A stretch of 64,000 bases of DNA from Magnetococcus marinus MC-1 (GCF_000014865.1 NC_008576.1:1641501-1705500), one strand, 5' to 3'. Shown: positions 18,739 through 27,299, numbered from the stretch's first letter. A program made the numbers and translations. Notes: generated from the sequence alone by a model not told the origin.

Positions 18739-19242
18739 TCACTTGGATAACTGCTGAATGCGTCGAGATAATTCTTGGCTTGGGATGTGGCACCGCGGGT
18801 CGTTCTTCATTGCTTCGAGCGCCACCAAAATATCCTCAGCTGGGACAACCCCCTCAGCAAGCAGATGGTCCATGAGCCACAACGTCCCATGAACTTCAAT
18901 GCCTTCAGTTTCTGCAAATGTCCGCATTGGCTTGTCGCCGGTGAGAAGGGTGTATTTTTTCCCAGACGCGAGGGCAAGAGCAAAACAATCCACCAGGCTC
19001 AACCGACTGCGGCGGGATTGATACGACAGCGCGGTTGTGACGCCAATTGGGTCAAGCGCTTCAATCCCCAGACCGAATTGAAGCAGGTCATCCCTGCTGT
19101 ATTGTCCCAGGTCGATCAGCTCTTCCTCGAAGAGCAAGTCAGGCACAACAAAATCAAAAGGTAAGCGGAACATCTCCTCAAGGAGACCTCGCTTGGAAAA
19201 CTCAATAAGTACCGAGCTGTCACTGACAAGGATTCGCACCAT
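18739..19242 (-). CDS. PIN-domain protein, putative toxin ribonuclease
   Basis: 167 aa with the PIN acidic residues in order: Asp8 (LVSDSSVLIEF), Glu in LLFEEELID (about 39-41), Asp85 (SLVDCFALALA) and Asp103 (LLTGDKP). PIN toxins cleave tRNA, rRNA or mRNA using Mg2+ or Mn2+. It starts 3 bp after the stop of the XRE-ImmA gene, so the two form a bicistronic unit under the operator at 20316-20362. The unit reads as a toxin-antitoxin-like pair; a housekeeping RNA-processing role is less likely given the island setting. The 245 bp upstream of 18739 show no gene. Confidence 0.8.
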   Translation of the reverse strand: MVRILVSDSSVLIEFSKRGLLEEMFRLPFDFVVPDLLFEEELIDLGQYSRDDLLQFGLGIEALDPIGVTTALSYQSRRSRLSLVDCFALALASGKKYTLLTGDKPMRTFAETEGIEVHGTLWLMDHLLAEGVVPAEDILVALEAMKNDPRCHIPSQELSRRIQQLSK

Positions 19243-19245
19243 CCA

Positions 19246-20304
19246 TTACTCCGCCGGACCGGCCATAATACGATCAATCTCGCTTACCGGGAGGCCGAGC
19301 AACTCTGCAGCTTTTGATTGGGAAATTGCGTCTTCTGCCAGAGCTCGAAGACACAAGCGGCGAAACCGGCGGGTTGGCTCGTCACGCTCTAATGGGGCTG
19401 GCTCCTCTTTTCTCCATTTCCGCCCCATTCCGGTGAAGATCCTTTTCAGTTTCGCATCGGTGATGATTCCCAAGTCACGAAAACGAACAACCAGGGCAGC
19501 TGCGCTTACACCAAACATCTGTTTGATTTCTATAAGTTCCGTATAGCCGAACGCATGACGTGGTCGCCCCACTTCGTCAAACAGTTCTTCTTTTGGCGCA
19601 AGAAACGCACTGGCAAAACGATGGCACGCCTTCTCCTCGTCAATTTCACCATTAACCTCGAGCAGCATATGCCCTAGCTCGTGGGCTAAGGTAAAGCGTT
19701 GCCGCTCTATGGACTTGTTGGTGGAGCAAACTACAACGGGAACACCATCTCTTCCGGAACCTGGTCGGCGTACATGACAGGTCACACCATCAACCCGTAA
19801 AGGAAAGTCCAGCTTGAGAACTTTGATTCCCCGTTCTTCCAGAAGCTCGGTCATGTCGGGGATGGGGTTTCCGCCAAGATTCCATGCTATGCGAACAGCT
19901 TCTGCTGCGTCTTCTGCTTCATTGAGGGACTTAACTTGGAATGGCGCTCCTTCAGGCTCTTCCCATTTTGCACTGGAAATATCGAGCAGCTCTTCGATCT
20001 GAAGATAACGATCCACATGATCGAGCACAGCCCCCTCAACCATGGCACGCTCACGAGCTTTAGTTGAGGCGAGTTTTCGGAACTCCACTTTTTCCAGAGA
20101 AATGTCGGACGGGCTTAGGAGGTAGCTCACCGAGACTCCGAGGGCTTTTGAAAGGGCGATGGAGACAGTTGAGCTGGGCATCATTTCGCCACGCTCGTAT
20201 TTGCCAATAGCCTGAGCGGAGACGGTTCCATCAATACGAGATGCTAAATCGCGAAGGGACAGCCCCTCACGCTTTCTAGCGAGTTTTAAGCGTTCACTGA
20301 ACAT
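19246..20304 (-). CDS. XRE-family HTH / ImmA-IrrE metallopeptidase regulator
   Basis: 352 aa. Residues 1-62 form an XRE helix-turn-helix (LSLRDLASRIDG...AIGKYERGEMMP). Residues about 170-250 carry the zinc-peptidase motif HELGH (208-212) followed by EEKACHRFASAFL. Proteins of this COG2856 group are repressors or anti-repressor proteases of mobile elements and antitoxins of two-gene systems. The C-terminal 90 residues are an added helical part. It precedes the PIN gene by 3 bp, and its own promoter lies within a perfect inverted repeat, so autoregulation is very likely. Confidence 0.88.
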   Translation of the reverse strand: MFSERLKLARKREGLSLRDLASRIDGTVSAQAIGKYERGEMMPSSTVSIALSKALGVSVSYLLSPSDISLEKVEFRKLASTKARERAMVEGAVLDHVDRYLQIEELLDISSAKWEEPEGAPFQVKSLNEAEDAAEAVRIAWNLGGNPIPDMTELLEERGIKVLKLDFPLRVDGVTCHVRRPGSGRDGVPVVVCSTNKSIERQRFTLAHELGHMLLEVNGEIDEEKACHRFASAFLAPKEELFDEVGRPRHAFGYTELIEIKQMFGVSAAALVVRFRDLGIITDAKLKRIFTGMGRKWRKEEPAPLERDEPTRRFRRLCLRALAEDAISQSKAAELLGLPVSEIDRIMAGPAE

Positions 20305-20315
20305 GGCGACCTCCC

Positions 20316-20362
20316 TTTTGGTTTACATTTTAGAGGTGAGTGTGCGATCTTGTAAACCAAAA
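20316..20362 (-). promoter_or_regulatory. Promoter with 12-bp inverted-repeat operator for the ImmA-PIN pair
   Basis: TTTTGGTTTACA (20316-20327) and its exact reverse complement TGTAAACCAAAA (20351-20362) flank a 23-bp spacer. On the minus strand TTTACA (-35, from 20351-20356) and TAAAAT (-10, from 20327-20332) are 18 bp apart. The operator arms thus overlap both promoter boxes, the classic layout for autorepression by the XRE protein starting at 20304. Confidence 0.8.
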
Positions 20363-20443
20363 TAGCATTTATCCCCTTGCGCAGGCTACCTGCCACTGCC
20401 AATGACATTTTGCTCAACAAGGCTCGCCGGGTAGCAGGACGAC

Positions 20444-20779
20444 TCACTTGCCAACCATCTTCACAGCGCGAAATGGCGAGTCGTCGCTTGCGTGGATGAA
20501 TAGATGACCTCCCAGGCCTTCTGCCGTCAACTTAGCCCACCCCCGACCGCAAGCCTCATCACTGTCATTTTGTCCCTGCCATGAGAACTCAATGATGGGC
20601 TCACCATCAAGCGCACCCCTCCGACAATCCAGCCAGCCCTGCACGGCACCAAACTGGAAGCTTCCCATATCTTCCTTGTCGAAGGTGATGTGAGCGGGGG
20701 CGACCAAGTCCAGATAATCTTCCCCCCATTCATCCATATGAACGATCCGCCACTTACCCATAAAGGGGTTCTTTGCCAT
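20444..20779 (-). CDS. Small conserved protein of unknown function
   Basis: 111 aa beginning MAKNPFMGKWRIVHMDEW. The ATG at 20779 has GAGG six bases upstream, so the longer frame to 20878 is not used. Proteins with this opening (GKWRI..M..W...DL) and an FxFGxVxGxxD segment are widespread as single small genes in bacterial accessory regions, and I know no assigned role. It is probably a soluble beta-rich fold. It sits between the ImmA-PIN unit and the mobile-element zone and has no obvious partner. Confidence 0.7.
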   Translation of the reverse strand: MAKNPFMGKWRIVHMDEWGEDYLDLVAPAHITFDKEDMGSFQFGAVQGWLDCRRGALDGEPIIEFSWQGQNDSDEACGRGWAKLTAEGLGGHLFIHASDDSPFRAVKMVGK

Positions 20780-20823
20780 CACACACCTCGCTGAAAAATC
20801 AAATAATGAAAACGGGCAGCCGA

Positions 20824-21362
20824 TCAGGCAGCCTCCCGGTAGTAGGATCGGATAATCCCTCCAAGATCCTCCCGGCACCGGACATCACCCGTTTGAGTCG
20901 GCTTGAAATTCACCTGTAGCACGTTGTTGCCGATATCAACACCCTGGTGAGGACGATCGGTGTTGTGATGATACACCCATCGGCGGCAGATGTAGTCCAG
21001 CTGTCGGCGGCTGACACAGATAAAGAACTCCAGACACTCCCGCTTGAAGCTGGCTATCCAGGACTCCGCGAATGCGTTCGCCTGGGGTGATTTTGGCGGG
21101 ATTTGGATCACCCGAGCTCCCTCGGATTGCCATACCTCATTGAAGGAGGCAGTGAACTTGGTGTCGGCGTCACGGATCAGGAATTCGGGGCTGATGCCCT
21201 CGTCATCGCACCACATCAGCATGTTCCGGGCCTGCTGCGTCACCCAGGCGCTGTCCGGCGAATAGGATGGCGAACTGCAGAACACCCGGCGGCTTTCCAG
21301 GTGGATGAAAAATAGCACATATGCGGTCTTCACACCGGTCAGGGTGAAGATGTCGTCGGGTA
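20824..21362 (-). pseudogene. C-terminal fragment of an rve-type integrase/transposase
   Basis: The fragment starts abruptly at the group II intron boundary with DDIFTLTGVKTAYVLFF. It covers the catalytic core from the first Asp region on: a second Asp in LIRDADTKF and the Glu in ANAFAESWIASFKRECLE, then a tail (YHHNTDRPHQG) typical of these integrases. The N-terminal half is missing. A similar N-terminal half lies at 30270-30629 in the same orientation, consistent with one gene pulled apart by insertions. Not functional as it stands. Confidence 0.78.
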
Positions 21363-21395
21363 GAGACATGGGGTTACCCCCACATCCCCCCCTAA

Positions 21396-21429
21396 GAACC
21401 GTGCGTGCGACTTTCACCGCACACGGCTC
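21396..21429 (-). ncRNA. Group II intron domain V
   Basis: A 34-nt hairpin begins GAGCCGTGTGCGGTGAAAG on the minus strand and closes with GCACGGTTC, matching the conserved catalytic domain V (GAGC...GAAA...GGTTC). It is the catalytic core element of the intron; without domains I-IV the fragment cannot splice. Confidence 0.85.
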
Positions 21430-21435
21430 AAGCCT

Positions 21436-21873
21436 TCAAAAGGCACCTTGCGGCACCCAGCCCGAGCCAGGGGTGGATTTGGCTACCCGTTTCACAAGGT
21501 AATCCTTCCAGGCTGGATCATAGGGATTGAGATCCTGTCTGACCTTGATGTGACGAATGATGCCGAGTGATGTTGCTTTGAAGAGCAACACTCTCACGCC
21601 AGCATAGGTCTCCCCGAAGAATGCCCAGTTATTTCCCCCTTCCGTGGTGAAATATTTTGAGCGGACCCACTTTTTCGATTTCTTGGGATGTCTTCGGACT
21701 GCCCAGGCCCAGATAGCTTGCCATATTGCATGGTCAACGCGGGCAAAAACCCTTCCACTCACTACATGCCGGTGATAATTCGCCCACCCCCTGATGATTG
21801 GATTCAGAAGGAGAATCAATCCACCGGCTGTAGAGCTTTTGTGACTTTTGATGATTTCCCTGACCTTTTCCAA
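21436..21873 (-). pseudogene. Group II intron maturase, C-terminal remnant
   Basis: About 145 aa corresponding to the maturase X domain and the DNA-binding C-terminus: LNPIIRGWANYHRHVVS, DHAIWQAIWAWAVRRHPKKS and WVRSKYF are hallmark segments. The reverse transcriptase fingers and palm with the YADD motif are absent because the 5' portion was lost to the adjacent IS3 insertion. It ends just upstream of domain V, as in intact bacterial introns. Confidence 0.85.
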
Positions 21874-21946
21874 GAGATTCGAAATGCTTGTGCTGGTTCA
21901 GCGGAAACATGACAATCGCCAAATCCAAAATATCAGTTAGCAGACC

Positions 21947-21982
21947 GGCTTTTCAGCCATTTTTTAGGATGGCTGAAAAGCC
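21947..21982. terminator. Perfect hairpin at the end of the IS3 transposase
   Basis: GGCTTTTCAGCCAT (21947-21960) pairs perfectly with 21969-21982 around an 8-base loop. It overlaps the OrfB stop codon. It probably stops transcription out of or into the element; the T tract is inside the loop, so a typical intrinsic terminator is not certain. Confidence 0.5.
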
Positions 21983-22782
21983 TGCCGTCTTCGCCTGATT
22001 TTACGCTCTTCTCTGGCCGTTTCCAGCTTTTGTTCGCGTGCAGCCAGGATCTCATCATGACGCCCTTCTAGGCGGTCCTTTGGAGTGATATAGCCGGTGG
22101 CGCTATGCAACCGGTATGTGTTGTAGTGCTCAACGTATCCTTCCACAACCCGCTGTGCATCTTCCAGAGAAAGGGGCGTCTGGGGACGGATACACTCGCG
22201 TTTCAGGGTACCGTGAAACCGCTCCAGTTTGCCATTGCTCTGCGGATAATAAGGGGAAGTCCGCACATGCGTCATGCCGCTTTCCCGGATAAAGGTCTTG
22301 AAATCCTTAGCCACAAACTGAGGGCCATTATCCGAGATCACACGCGGCTTGGCTTCTGGGTAGGCTTCCTTGGCCCTAAGCAGGATAACCTCAACCTCAT
22401 CCTCCTTCATCGATTCCCGGATCTCCCAGTGAAGGATAAAGCGGCTGCACCCATCCAACACACTGCATAGGTAGTAAAACGTCCCCTGAATGTTCAAGTA
22501 GGAGATGTCGATATGCCAGTGTTTGTGTGGCTCCAGCGGCTGCTTGAACCCCGTTCCTTTCTGAGAAGGGGGCGGACTCCACTTCCGCATCAACCCGGCC
22601 GCTCTGAGAACACGTAGGACAGAGGCAGGGCTGACTGCCACAACATCTGCATCCAACATCATGTAGGTCAAACGTCGGTAGCCTTCATCCGGATGCTCAT
22701 GGAAAAAGTTAACGGTCGCCTCTCGTTCCCACTCTTCCAGCCAAAAATCACGGGGAATACGGCCATTGTGCTCATTGGCCAT
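21964..22782 (-). CDS. IS3-family transposase OrfB (integrase catalytic domain)
   Basis: 272 aa from its first internal ATG. The DDE residues are visible: Asp in HWHIDISYL, Asp in VISDNGPQF and Glu in NGKLERFHGTLKRE. An HTH_21-like segment precedes them (PDEGYRRLTYMML). The frame stays open upstream of 22782 to the slippery A-tract at the end of OrfA, so the active enzyme is probably the OrfAB fusion (21964-23234) made by -1 frameshifting. The gene looks intact, so this copy may be mobile. Confidence 0.88.
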   Translation of the reverse strand: MANEHNGRIPRDFWLEEWEREATVNFFHEHPDEGYRRLTYMMLDADVVAVSPASVLRVLRAAGLMRKWSPPPSQKGTGFKQPLEPHKHWHIDISYLNIQGTFYYLCSVLDGCSRFILHWEIRESMKEDEVEVILLRAKEAYPEAKPRVISDNGPQFVAKDFKTFIRESGMTHVRTSPYYPQSNGKLERFHGTLKRECIRPQTPLSLEDAQRVVEGYVEHYNTYRLHSATGYITPKDRLEGRHDEILAAREQKLETAREERKIRRRRQAFQPS

Positions 22783-22931
22783 CCCATATCGTTTACGCCA
22801 TGAATAGAACTTGCCACGCTGGATCCCTATCCAGCCAACGATACGTTTTGTGTCTATCTCCCCTTTTTCAGACCAAAGCGTAACGAAATCAACGACTGAA
22901 TCGCGTACGTCCGGCTCTACCCAACGGCCAT

Positions 22932-23234
22932 TCAGGTCACCCCATGACTTTTTTTTAAAGCCACAAGCTCTTCAAGAAGCTCAGAAATGACCTCGTTCTT
23001 GCTGGCCAGTTTGGCTTCCAACTCGGCAACCTGACGGTCACGAGCTTTTTGGCCTCGCTTATCAGCCAAAGCTGCTTCACCATTCTCAAACAGCGCTTTC
23101 TGCCACCCATAGTACTGACTGGGTTGAATACCAACCTCATCGCATATGTCCGACAAAACCACCTTTTCAACCAGGTGCCTCCGGACATAGCTGACTTTCT
23201 GCGCTGCTGTGTATCGCCGTTTTTTCTGTCTCAT
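22932..23234 (-). CDS. IS3-family OrfA (helix-turn-helix)
   Basis: 100 aa. An N-terminal helix-turn-helix of the IS3 OrfA type (RYTAAQKVSYVRRHL...SDICDEVGIQPSQYYGWQK) is followed by a leucine-zipper-like end (AELEAKLASKNEVISELLEEL). Its last codons read through A AAA AAA G on the minus strand (around 22950), a classic -1 slippery site. Slipping there continues directly into the OrfB frame. OrfA binds the terminal repeats and regulates transposition. Confidence 0.87.
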   Translation of the reverse strand: MRQKKRRYTAAQKVSYVRRHLVEKVVLSDICDEVGIQPSQYYGWQKALFENGEAALADKRGQKARDRQVAELEAKLASKNEVISELLEELVALKKSHGVT

Positions 23235-23302
23235 CTCAACCTCCGTTCATTATCTATATATCATGAACGGCGATTATGTCACCTTCCATCTGGACCTAAA
23301 CA

Positions 23303-23385
23303 GGCTCTGCTACCTGTTTGCCCAAGCTCGCGGCCAAGTGACGGGGAAAAAGTCGAATTTCTGATTTTAGGGAAGGAACGGTCCA
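23303..23385 (+). repeat. Direct repeat, copy A (83 bp)
   Basis: This block begins GGCTCTGCTACCTGTTTGCC and ends GGAACGGTCCA. It recurs almost exactly at 30958-31041 in the same orientation; the only difference I see is one A in a homopolymer run. Copy A lies between the IS3 end and the IS481 remnant. The next 250 bp (23386-23643) show no recognisable gene. Confidence 0.85.
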
Positions 23386-23643
23386 ATAGTTCGCGTGGCA
23401 ACAGGGCAGGGGATCGTTCAAGCAACGGGGAATAACCTTGCTGTGGGTGACCGTGTTGTGGTGGAAAATGGAGTTGCGCGTCCAATTTCCCAATCAACAC
23501 AACAGGTCACCCTCATGGTTTAACCACATGCCGGAGCCAGCTCGTACCTGTTGGGGAGCCCTGTGTCCGGGGGTGGGTGTCTCGATTTTCAAAGAGCAGA
23601 TTATGACGAGAACCAGTATATCACGCTGATAGAAAAAAGACTT

Positions 23644-24183
23644 TTATTTCAATGAGGACGATATTTTCGATAGGGACACCCAACGGCTGGCTCGGTCTAT
23701 GGCGACGAACAGATAGCGACGAGAGGATTCATTCGGCATCTGAGGGAGGTATTTATAATCTACATGGACGTAGCTTGGCTCATAATCCTTGAAAGTTTTT
23801 ATGGGTTTCTTCTCACCTTCAGGTTGAGGAATCAAGTCTCGTAAGCGTGAAACGCCATGGCGACGAAGGCATCGGTCCAAACCAGAGCGGCTAACATCGG
23901 GATTGACGAATTCTCGCATAACGACCAAAAGATCATCGAGGGGAAGAAGGAACGTTTGACGCAGCTCAACAGCAATCGCTTCTTGCTCGGGTGACAACGT
24001 GGTCTGCAAATGATGAGGCGTGTGGGAACGATCCTCCGTGTCGGTTCGCCCCTTCCAACGCCGCACGGTATCCGTTGTGATACCAAGCTCTGAAGCAAGC
24101 ACGGTAACCGGCAGTGTTGAATCCTGAATTTGCTTACGTGTCCTTGGTGTCGTTGTCGCGTTGGCGTGTAATCGGATGTTCAT
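23644..24183 (-). pseudogene. IS481-family transposase, 3'-truncated
   Basis: About 180 aa of a roughly 320-aa protein. It has a helix-turn-helix (VTVLASELGITTDTVRRWKG), the RSHTPHHLQTTLSPEQEA segment, LLPLDDLLVVMREF, SGLDRCLRRHGV, and the start of the catalytic core with its first Asp (YVHVDYKYLP). Similarity stops after the RYLFVAIDRASRWV segment, where the rest of the DDE core is missing. It is inactive and was cut at its 3' side near 23650. Confidence 0.85.
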
Positions 24184-24287
24184 GACTGTTTCCCTCTGAT
24201 AGCTCCTGATCCCAGCGCTGCCATGAAGGCTCGAGCTTGGAATAAAGGATAGCTCAGATAGTAAATGGAATCATCCGGGATTTTACA

Positions 24288-26087
24288 TCTATCAAAGCCT
24301 TGAGGGGGAATTGTGGCGGGTTTTCAGCTGTGGGCCCACCCCGGAGACGAGCGTATTTTTACACTGGCTCCAATGGGGCGCAGAAGCTCAAAAATCTCTT
24401 CCTGGAAACTCGTGTTATCATGTTCATGTTGATTCATTCACCGGCGATGATATGGCGCACGAACTATGAAGCTTTCGGATCACGACCTGCTCCAGATTGA
24501 TGAGAAATATCTCTCCTCGCTATCGTCTGCAGAATTGCTGGCCGTCAGCCGGAAAATGTTGGAGGATCTTAAGGAATCTCGTGAGCGTTTGAACCGGACA
24601 CCTGATAACAGCTCCCAGCCGCCCAGCAGTCGTCCGGCGTACCTTGGAATTCCAGTTGAGGAGGATGAAGCGCATCTGGATGAGGATGAAGATGACGCTT
24701 CGCCGGATAAAAAGAAGGGGGCCGATGATGAGGGTGGAGATGATTCACCAGGGCCTTCCGGTAATTCTACTCCCCCTGCTCCAGGAAAGGGCAAGCCGGA
24801 TTCTTCAAGCGAGAAGCCGAAAGGTAGGGCTGGGAAGCCGATCGGCGCCAAAGGCTTCGGCCGTACCCAAATAATTCCGATTCGGAGTACCGTGGTTCAT
24901 CGAGCGGAAACGTGTGCTGCCTGCGATGCTGCCCTTCCCTTGGATGCTCGATTTATAGCTCGAATCGGCTATGTGACCATCGATCTGATAAGGGGTGGCC
25001 CGGATCAGCCTGGATTGAGGCTGGAGGGAACCAAGCACCTTTTTGGGGAAATTGCCTGTAGATGCGGCCATATTTCATGTACCGGTCCCGGCACAGGGGA
25101 TCGACTTGAGATTGCAGGACGCAAAACTGCCACCAGTTTGAGTGAATGGCGTATTGTCGGCCCCATGTTGGCAGCTTTCATTGTTGCGCTCGCAAAACGG
25201 ATGCGGTTGTCTCGCTCCAAGGTCCAGGAGTTTTTAATCGATTGGTTCGGCCTGGAGTTGAGTGTCGGGACCATCGACAATTGCATACGTGAAGTCGGGC
25301 TGGCTGCCAACCCTGTTCAGGATGAACTGATTGCTGAACTTCGTGCATCTGCTCTGGCTCATGTAGACGAAACGCCTTGAAAGCAAAAAGGTCAAGCTTT
25401 GTGGCTTTGGGTTTTCGCGACGGCCAATACAGTCTTGTTTTGTGTGGGACCTCGGACACGGCAAATGGTCATGGATATCCTGACCGAGGAATTCGCGGGC
25501 TGGCTGATGAGCGACGGACTCATGAACTACCGGACTTTTTCAAAGCGGTTGCGTTGCTGGGCACACCTGATCCGGAAGGCCAAAGGGTTGTCGGTAAGCC
25601 TGGATAAAGATACCAAACGATTCGGCTCCAGGGTATTGGAAGTCCTAGAATACATGGTCGAAGAGGTCAAAGACGGATCGGATCCGCCTGCTGCCGCGTC
25701 GATTTTAGAAGATTTCCAGGGATACTGCGAAATATACAGAGATTATCCCCCGTCCGAGAAGGTTCGCAGCCTTGCCGTTGAGCTTCTCAATGACTGGGAT
25801 GTCATCTGGCTACCCTTGAGATCTCCGGGGTTGCCACTGACAAACAATGATGCTGAACGTGCGCTGCGCCACTGGGTCATCGCGCGTTTGATCAGCCACG
25901 GAACTCGTACGGCAGAAGGGAGCCAAGTATTGGGTGTGCTGGCTAGCGTCATCGAAACTTGTCGATTGCGGAACGTGTCCCCCTGGGACTATCTCGCTAA
26001 GGTGATTGCTGAACGGAGAAAGGGAAACCCCGTACCACCGTTACCGGCTCCAGTAGCCGCTTGATATCGGGGTCTCTGAACGGTTAC
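24288..26087 (+). mobile_element. IS66-family element, copy 1, left-truncated
   Basis: The right end GGGGTCTCTGAACGGTTAC finishes at 26087 and matches both ends of copy 2. The left end is missing: similarity to copy 2 begins at 24288 (TCTATCAAAGCC), while copy 2 continues for about 170 bp to its terminal repeat. Only a TnpC-type gene is present and no tnpA/tnpB, like the TnpC-only ISBst12 group. It is in opposite orientation to copy 2, 1.4 kb away. Confidence 0.8.
24466..26064 (+). pseudogene. IS66 transposase (TnpC) with nonsense codon
   Basis: The gene encodes a 532-aa IS66 transposase: an N-terminal helical region (SRKMLEDLKESRERLNRTPD), an acidic/Pro linker, a zinc-binding region (CAACDA...CRCGH) and the DDE domain (AHVDETP...). 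At 25378-25380 the codon is TGA, where the sister copy at 27490 has TGG (Trp), so translation ends just after the first catalytic Asp. Everything downstream to 26064 is otherwise open. A recent single-base loss of function is the simplest view; a sequencing error or Trp-reading TGA is unlikely. Confidence 0.88.
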
Positions 26088-26121
26088 AATGGCGCAGTCA
26101 TATATAAATGGAGGAGTCCAT

Positions 26122-26184
26122 ATGACAGTGGCATTTCAAGGGAAAACAAATTCTAGCCCACCATTGCATATATACGAGGACTAA
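26122..26184 (+). CDS. 20-aa leader-like peptide
   Basis: An ATG at 26122 follows a near-perfect Shine-Dalgarno (GGAGGAG, 5 bases before). The product is 20 aa (MTVAFQGKTN and ten more) and its stop lies 1 bp before the next gene's ATG. The strong ribosome site and tight spacing suggest it is translated, perhaps to couple translation of the next gene. No known family. Confidence 0.4.
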   Translation: MTVAFQGKTNSSPPLHIYED

Positions 26185-26185
26185 C

Positions 26186-26428
26186 ATGGGAGAAGTGGGA
26201 CCAAAAAAACTCAAAGTGGAAGAAATCACGAAAGCTCAATCACTTATTGATGCAATTAGCCAAGGCGTATATGAGCTATCAGAACTATATGGAAAAGAGT
26301 GGAAACATATTCAGAGCCCAACCTCCTTTGGCGGAAAATTCAAAAGCACCGTAGAGGCTGGTCTGTTAAAAAGAATCTGCATTGGGGAAAAGAAATCTAA
26401 CAACCACCAGACCTATAGAGTTGAATAA
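26186..26428 (+). CDS. Small DUF1413-like protein
   Basis: 80 aa. The second half (YGKEWKHIQSPTSFGGKFKS...KSNNHQTYRV) has the spacing of the small DUF1413-type proteins found in accessory operons. It is soluble and basic, and possibly a winged-helix-like fold. It follows the 20-aa leader and its stop abuts the start of the next small gene (TAAATG), so three small genes are translationally linked. Function unknown. Confidence 0.55.
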   Translation: MGEVGPKKLKVEEITKAQSLIDAISQGVYELSELYGKEWKHIQSPTSFGGKFKSTVEAGLLKRICIGEKKSNNHQTYRVE

Positions 26429-26566
26429 ATGTCCGCTAAAATTTTACCAAATGACTCATCAGAGAGACTGCTGATTCAGTTAAAGGCCAAAGCGCCAGTC
26501 TCTCCCCACTGGCTACCATCTGATGCGGGCAGAGATGCCATCGTTGAGGTTCCGGGACGGTTTTAG
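26429..26566 (+). CDS. 45-aa hypothetical protein
   Basis: The ATG at 26429 directly follows the previous stop. The 45-aa product (SERLLIQLKAKAPVSPHWLP, ending VEVPGRF) has no recognised family. Translational coupling argues that it is real, but it may be the truncated front of a longer gene, since the reading direction continues into a 90-bp gap. Confidence 0.4.
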   Translation: MSAKILPNDSSERLLIQLKAKAPVSPHWLPSDAGRDAIVEVPGRF

Positions 26567-26655
26567 GAGCTGTTTTCGGTCAAATGAGAGGTTTGCTGTG
26601 AGTCACTTGGGAAATGTCAGTTTCTTATTCAAAAAACACAACGATGGAGTAAATA

Positions 26656-27297
26656 GTGGAAATCTTCATTTTTTTCCTCATTATTATATTGTTATTTGAC
26701 GCTGTTATCGGTTTCCTTATCGGAAAGGATGCTGGAAGACGTGGGATGTCTTCCATCGGTTGGGGATTGTTCGTTTTTTTTACTTCAATTTTTGGAATTA
26801 TCATCTACATCGCCGTTCAGCAGCCTCGCCTAACTCCTGAGGAACTTTCTGCAATTAAACAAGAAAAAGCAGAAAAAGAGCCTGCTTCAAAAGGCCTATC
26901 TGTGAAAGCTCATGCTGCCGTTGAAAAAGCCTATGCCATGGCCCCGTCAATCAACAAGGAAAAGGTGGATGACGGCATCTGGAAAAGCGTGAATTTTTTC
27001 GTTGGCATTGTTGATTTTTTGTCGGTGCTACTTGCCCCATTACCAAATGTTATGCTGGCAAAGAAAGGGCGCTTAGCCTACGTCTGGTTAGTCATTTATC
27101 TCTTTCTTGTGGCTATTCCAATATATCAAGCCAGTACCGATAAACATTATGATGGACCCAGTGAAACAGATTTTTTGATAGGATTTATTGGTTTTGCCAT
27201 CATCATCACAGTGATTCGCCTCGCAATAAATGGAATTCTTAAACTAACTGCGAGAAAAATAACAGCACAAAATGTGGACAATACTGAAAGGAGCTAA
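26656..27297 (+). CDS. Membrane protein of unknown function, IS66-flanked cargo
   Basis: 213 aa from a GTG with GGAG upstream. A hydrophobic N-terminus and a second helix (about 1-22 and 35-56) form a hairpin, with a GKDAGRRGMSSIGWGLF loop typical of small permease-like or phage-shock-type membrane proteins. A soluble segment (60-115) and three further helices follow (about 112-130, 137-155, 170-192). No catalytic motif is seen. It is A+T-rich relative to the core genes and lies between two oppositely oriented IS66 copies. Confidence 0.65.
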   Translation: MEIFIFFLIIILLFDAVIGFLIGKDAGRRGMSSIGWGLFVFFTSIFGIIIYIAVQQPRLTPEELSAIKQEKAEKEPASKGLSVKAHAAVEKAYAMAPSINKEKVDDGIWKSVNFFVGIVDFLSVLLAPLPNVMLAKKGRLAYVWLVIYLFLVAIPIYQASTDKHYDGPSETDFLIGFIGFAIIITVIRLAINGILKLTARKITAQNVDNTERS

Positions 27298-27299
27298 TC

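Larger units (their letters stand above)
21363..21893 (-). mobile_element. 3' fragment of a group II intron
   Basis: On the minus strand this segment holds the end of an intron-encoded maturase, a canonical domain V hairpin and a domain VI-like stem, and then returns to integrase coding sequence. The 5' part, including the reverse transcriptase catalytic domain, is missing, apparently cut by the IS3 element whose end lies at about 21894. The exact 3' splice boundary is uncertain by several bases. Confidence 0.75.
21894..23297 (-). mobile_element. IS3-family insertion sequence
   Basis: About 1.4 kb with imperfect terminal inverted repeats. The left end (GGTTCAGCGGAAACATGAC, from about 21895) resembles the right end read inward (GGTCCAGATGGAAGGTGAC, ending near 23296). 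Inside are OrfA and OrfB in -1 relation on the minus strand. It separates the group II intron remnant from the 83-bp repeat at 23303. No target duplication could be recognised, partly because both flanks are truncated elements. Confidence 0.75.

Noticed and set aside
20780-20878. N-terminal extension of the 111-aa protein
   Set aside because: The ATG at 20779 has a good ribosome site, and the extension overlaps the integrase remnant end.
21436-21893. Reverse transcriptase for a retron or diversity-generating element
   Set aside because: Only the maturase C-terminus remains, with group II domain V beside it. No YADD palm, msr/msd or template repeat is present.
23296-23500. Two overlapping minus-strand frames near the 83-bp repeat
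   Set aside because: No recognisable family, no ribosome site, and they cross the repeat in different frames.
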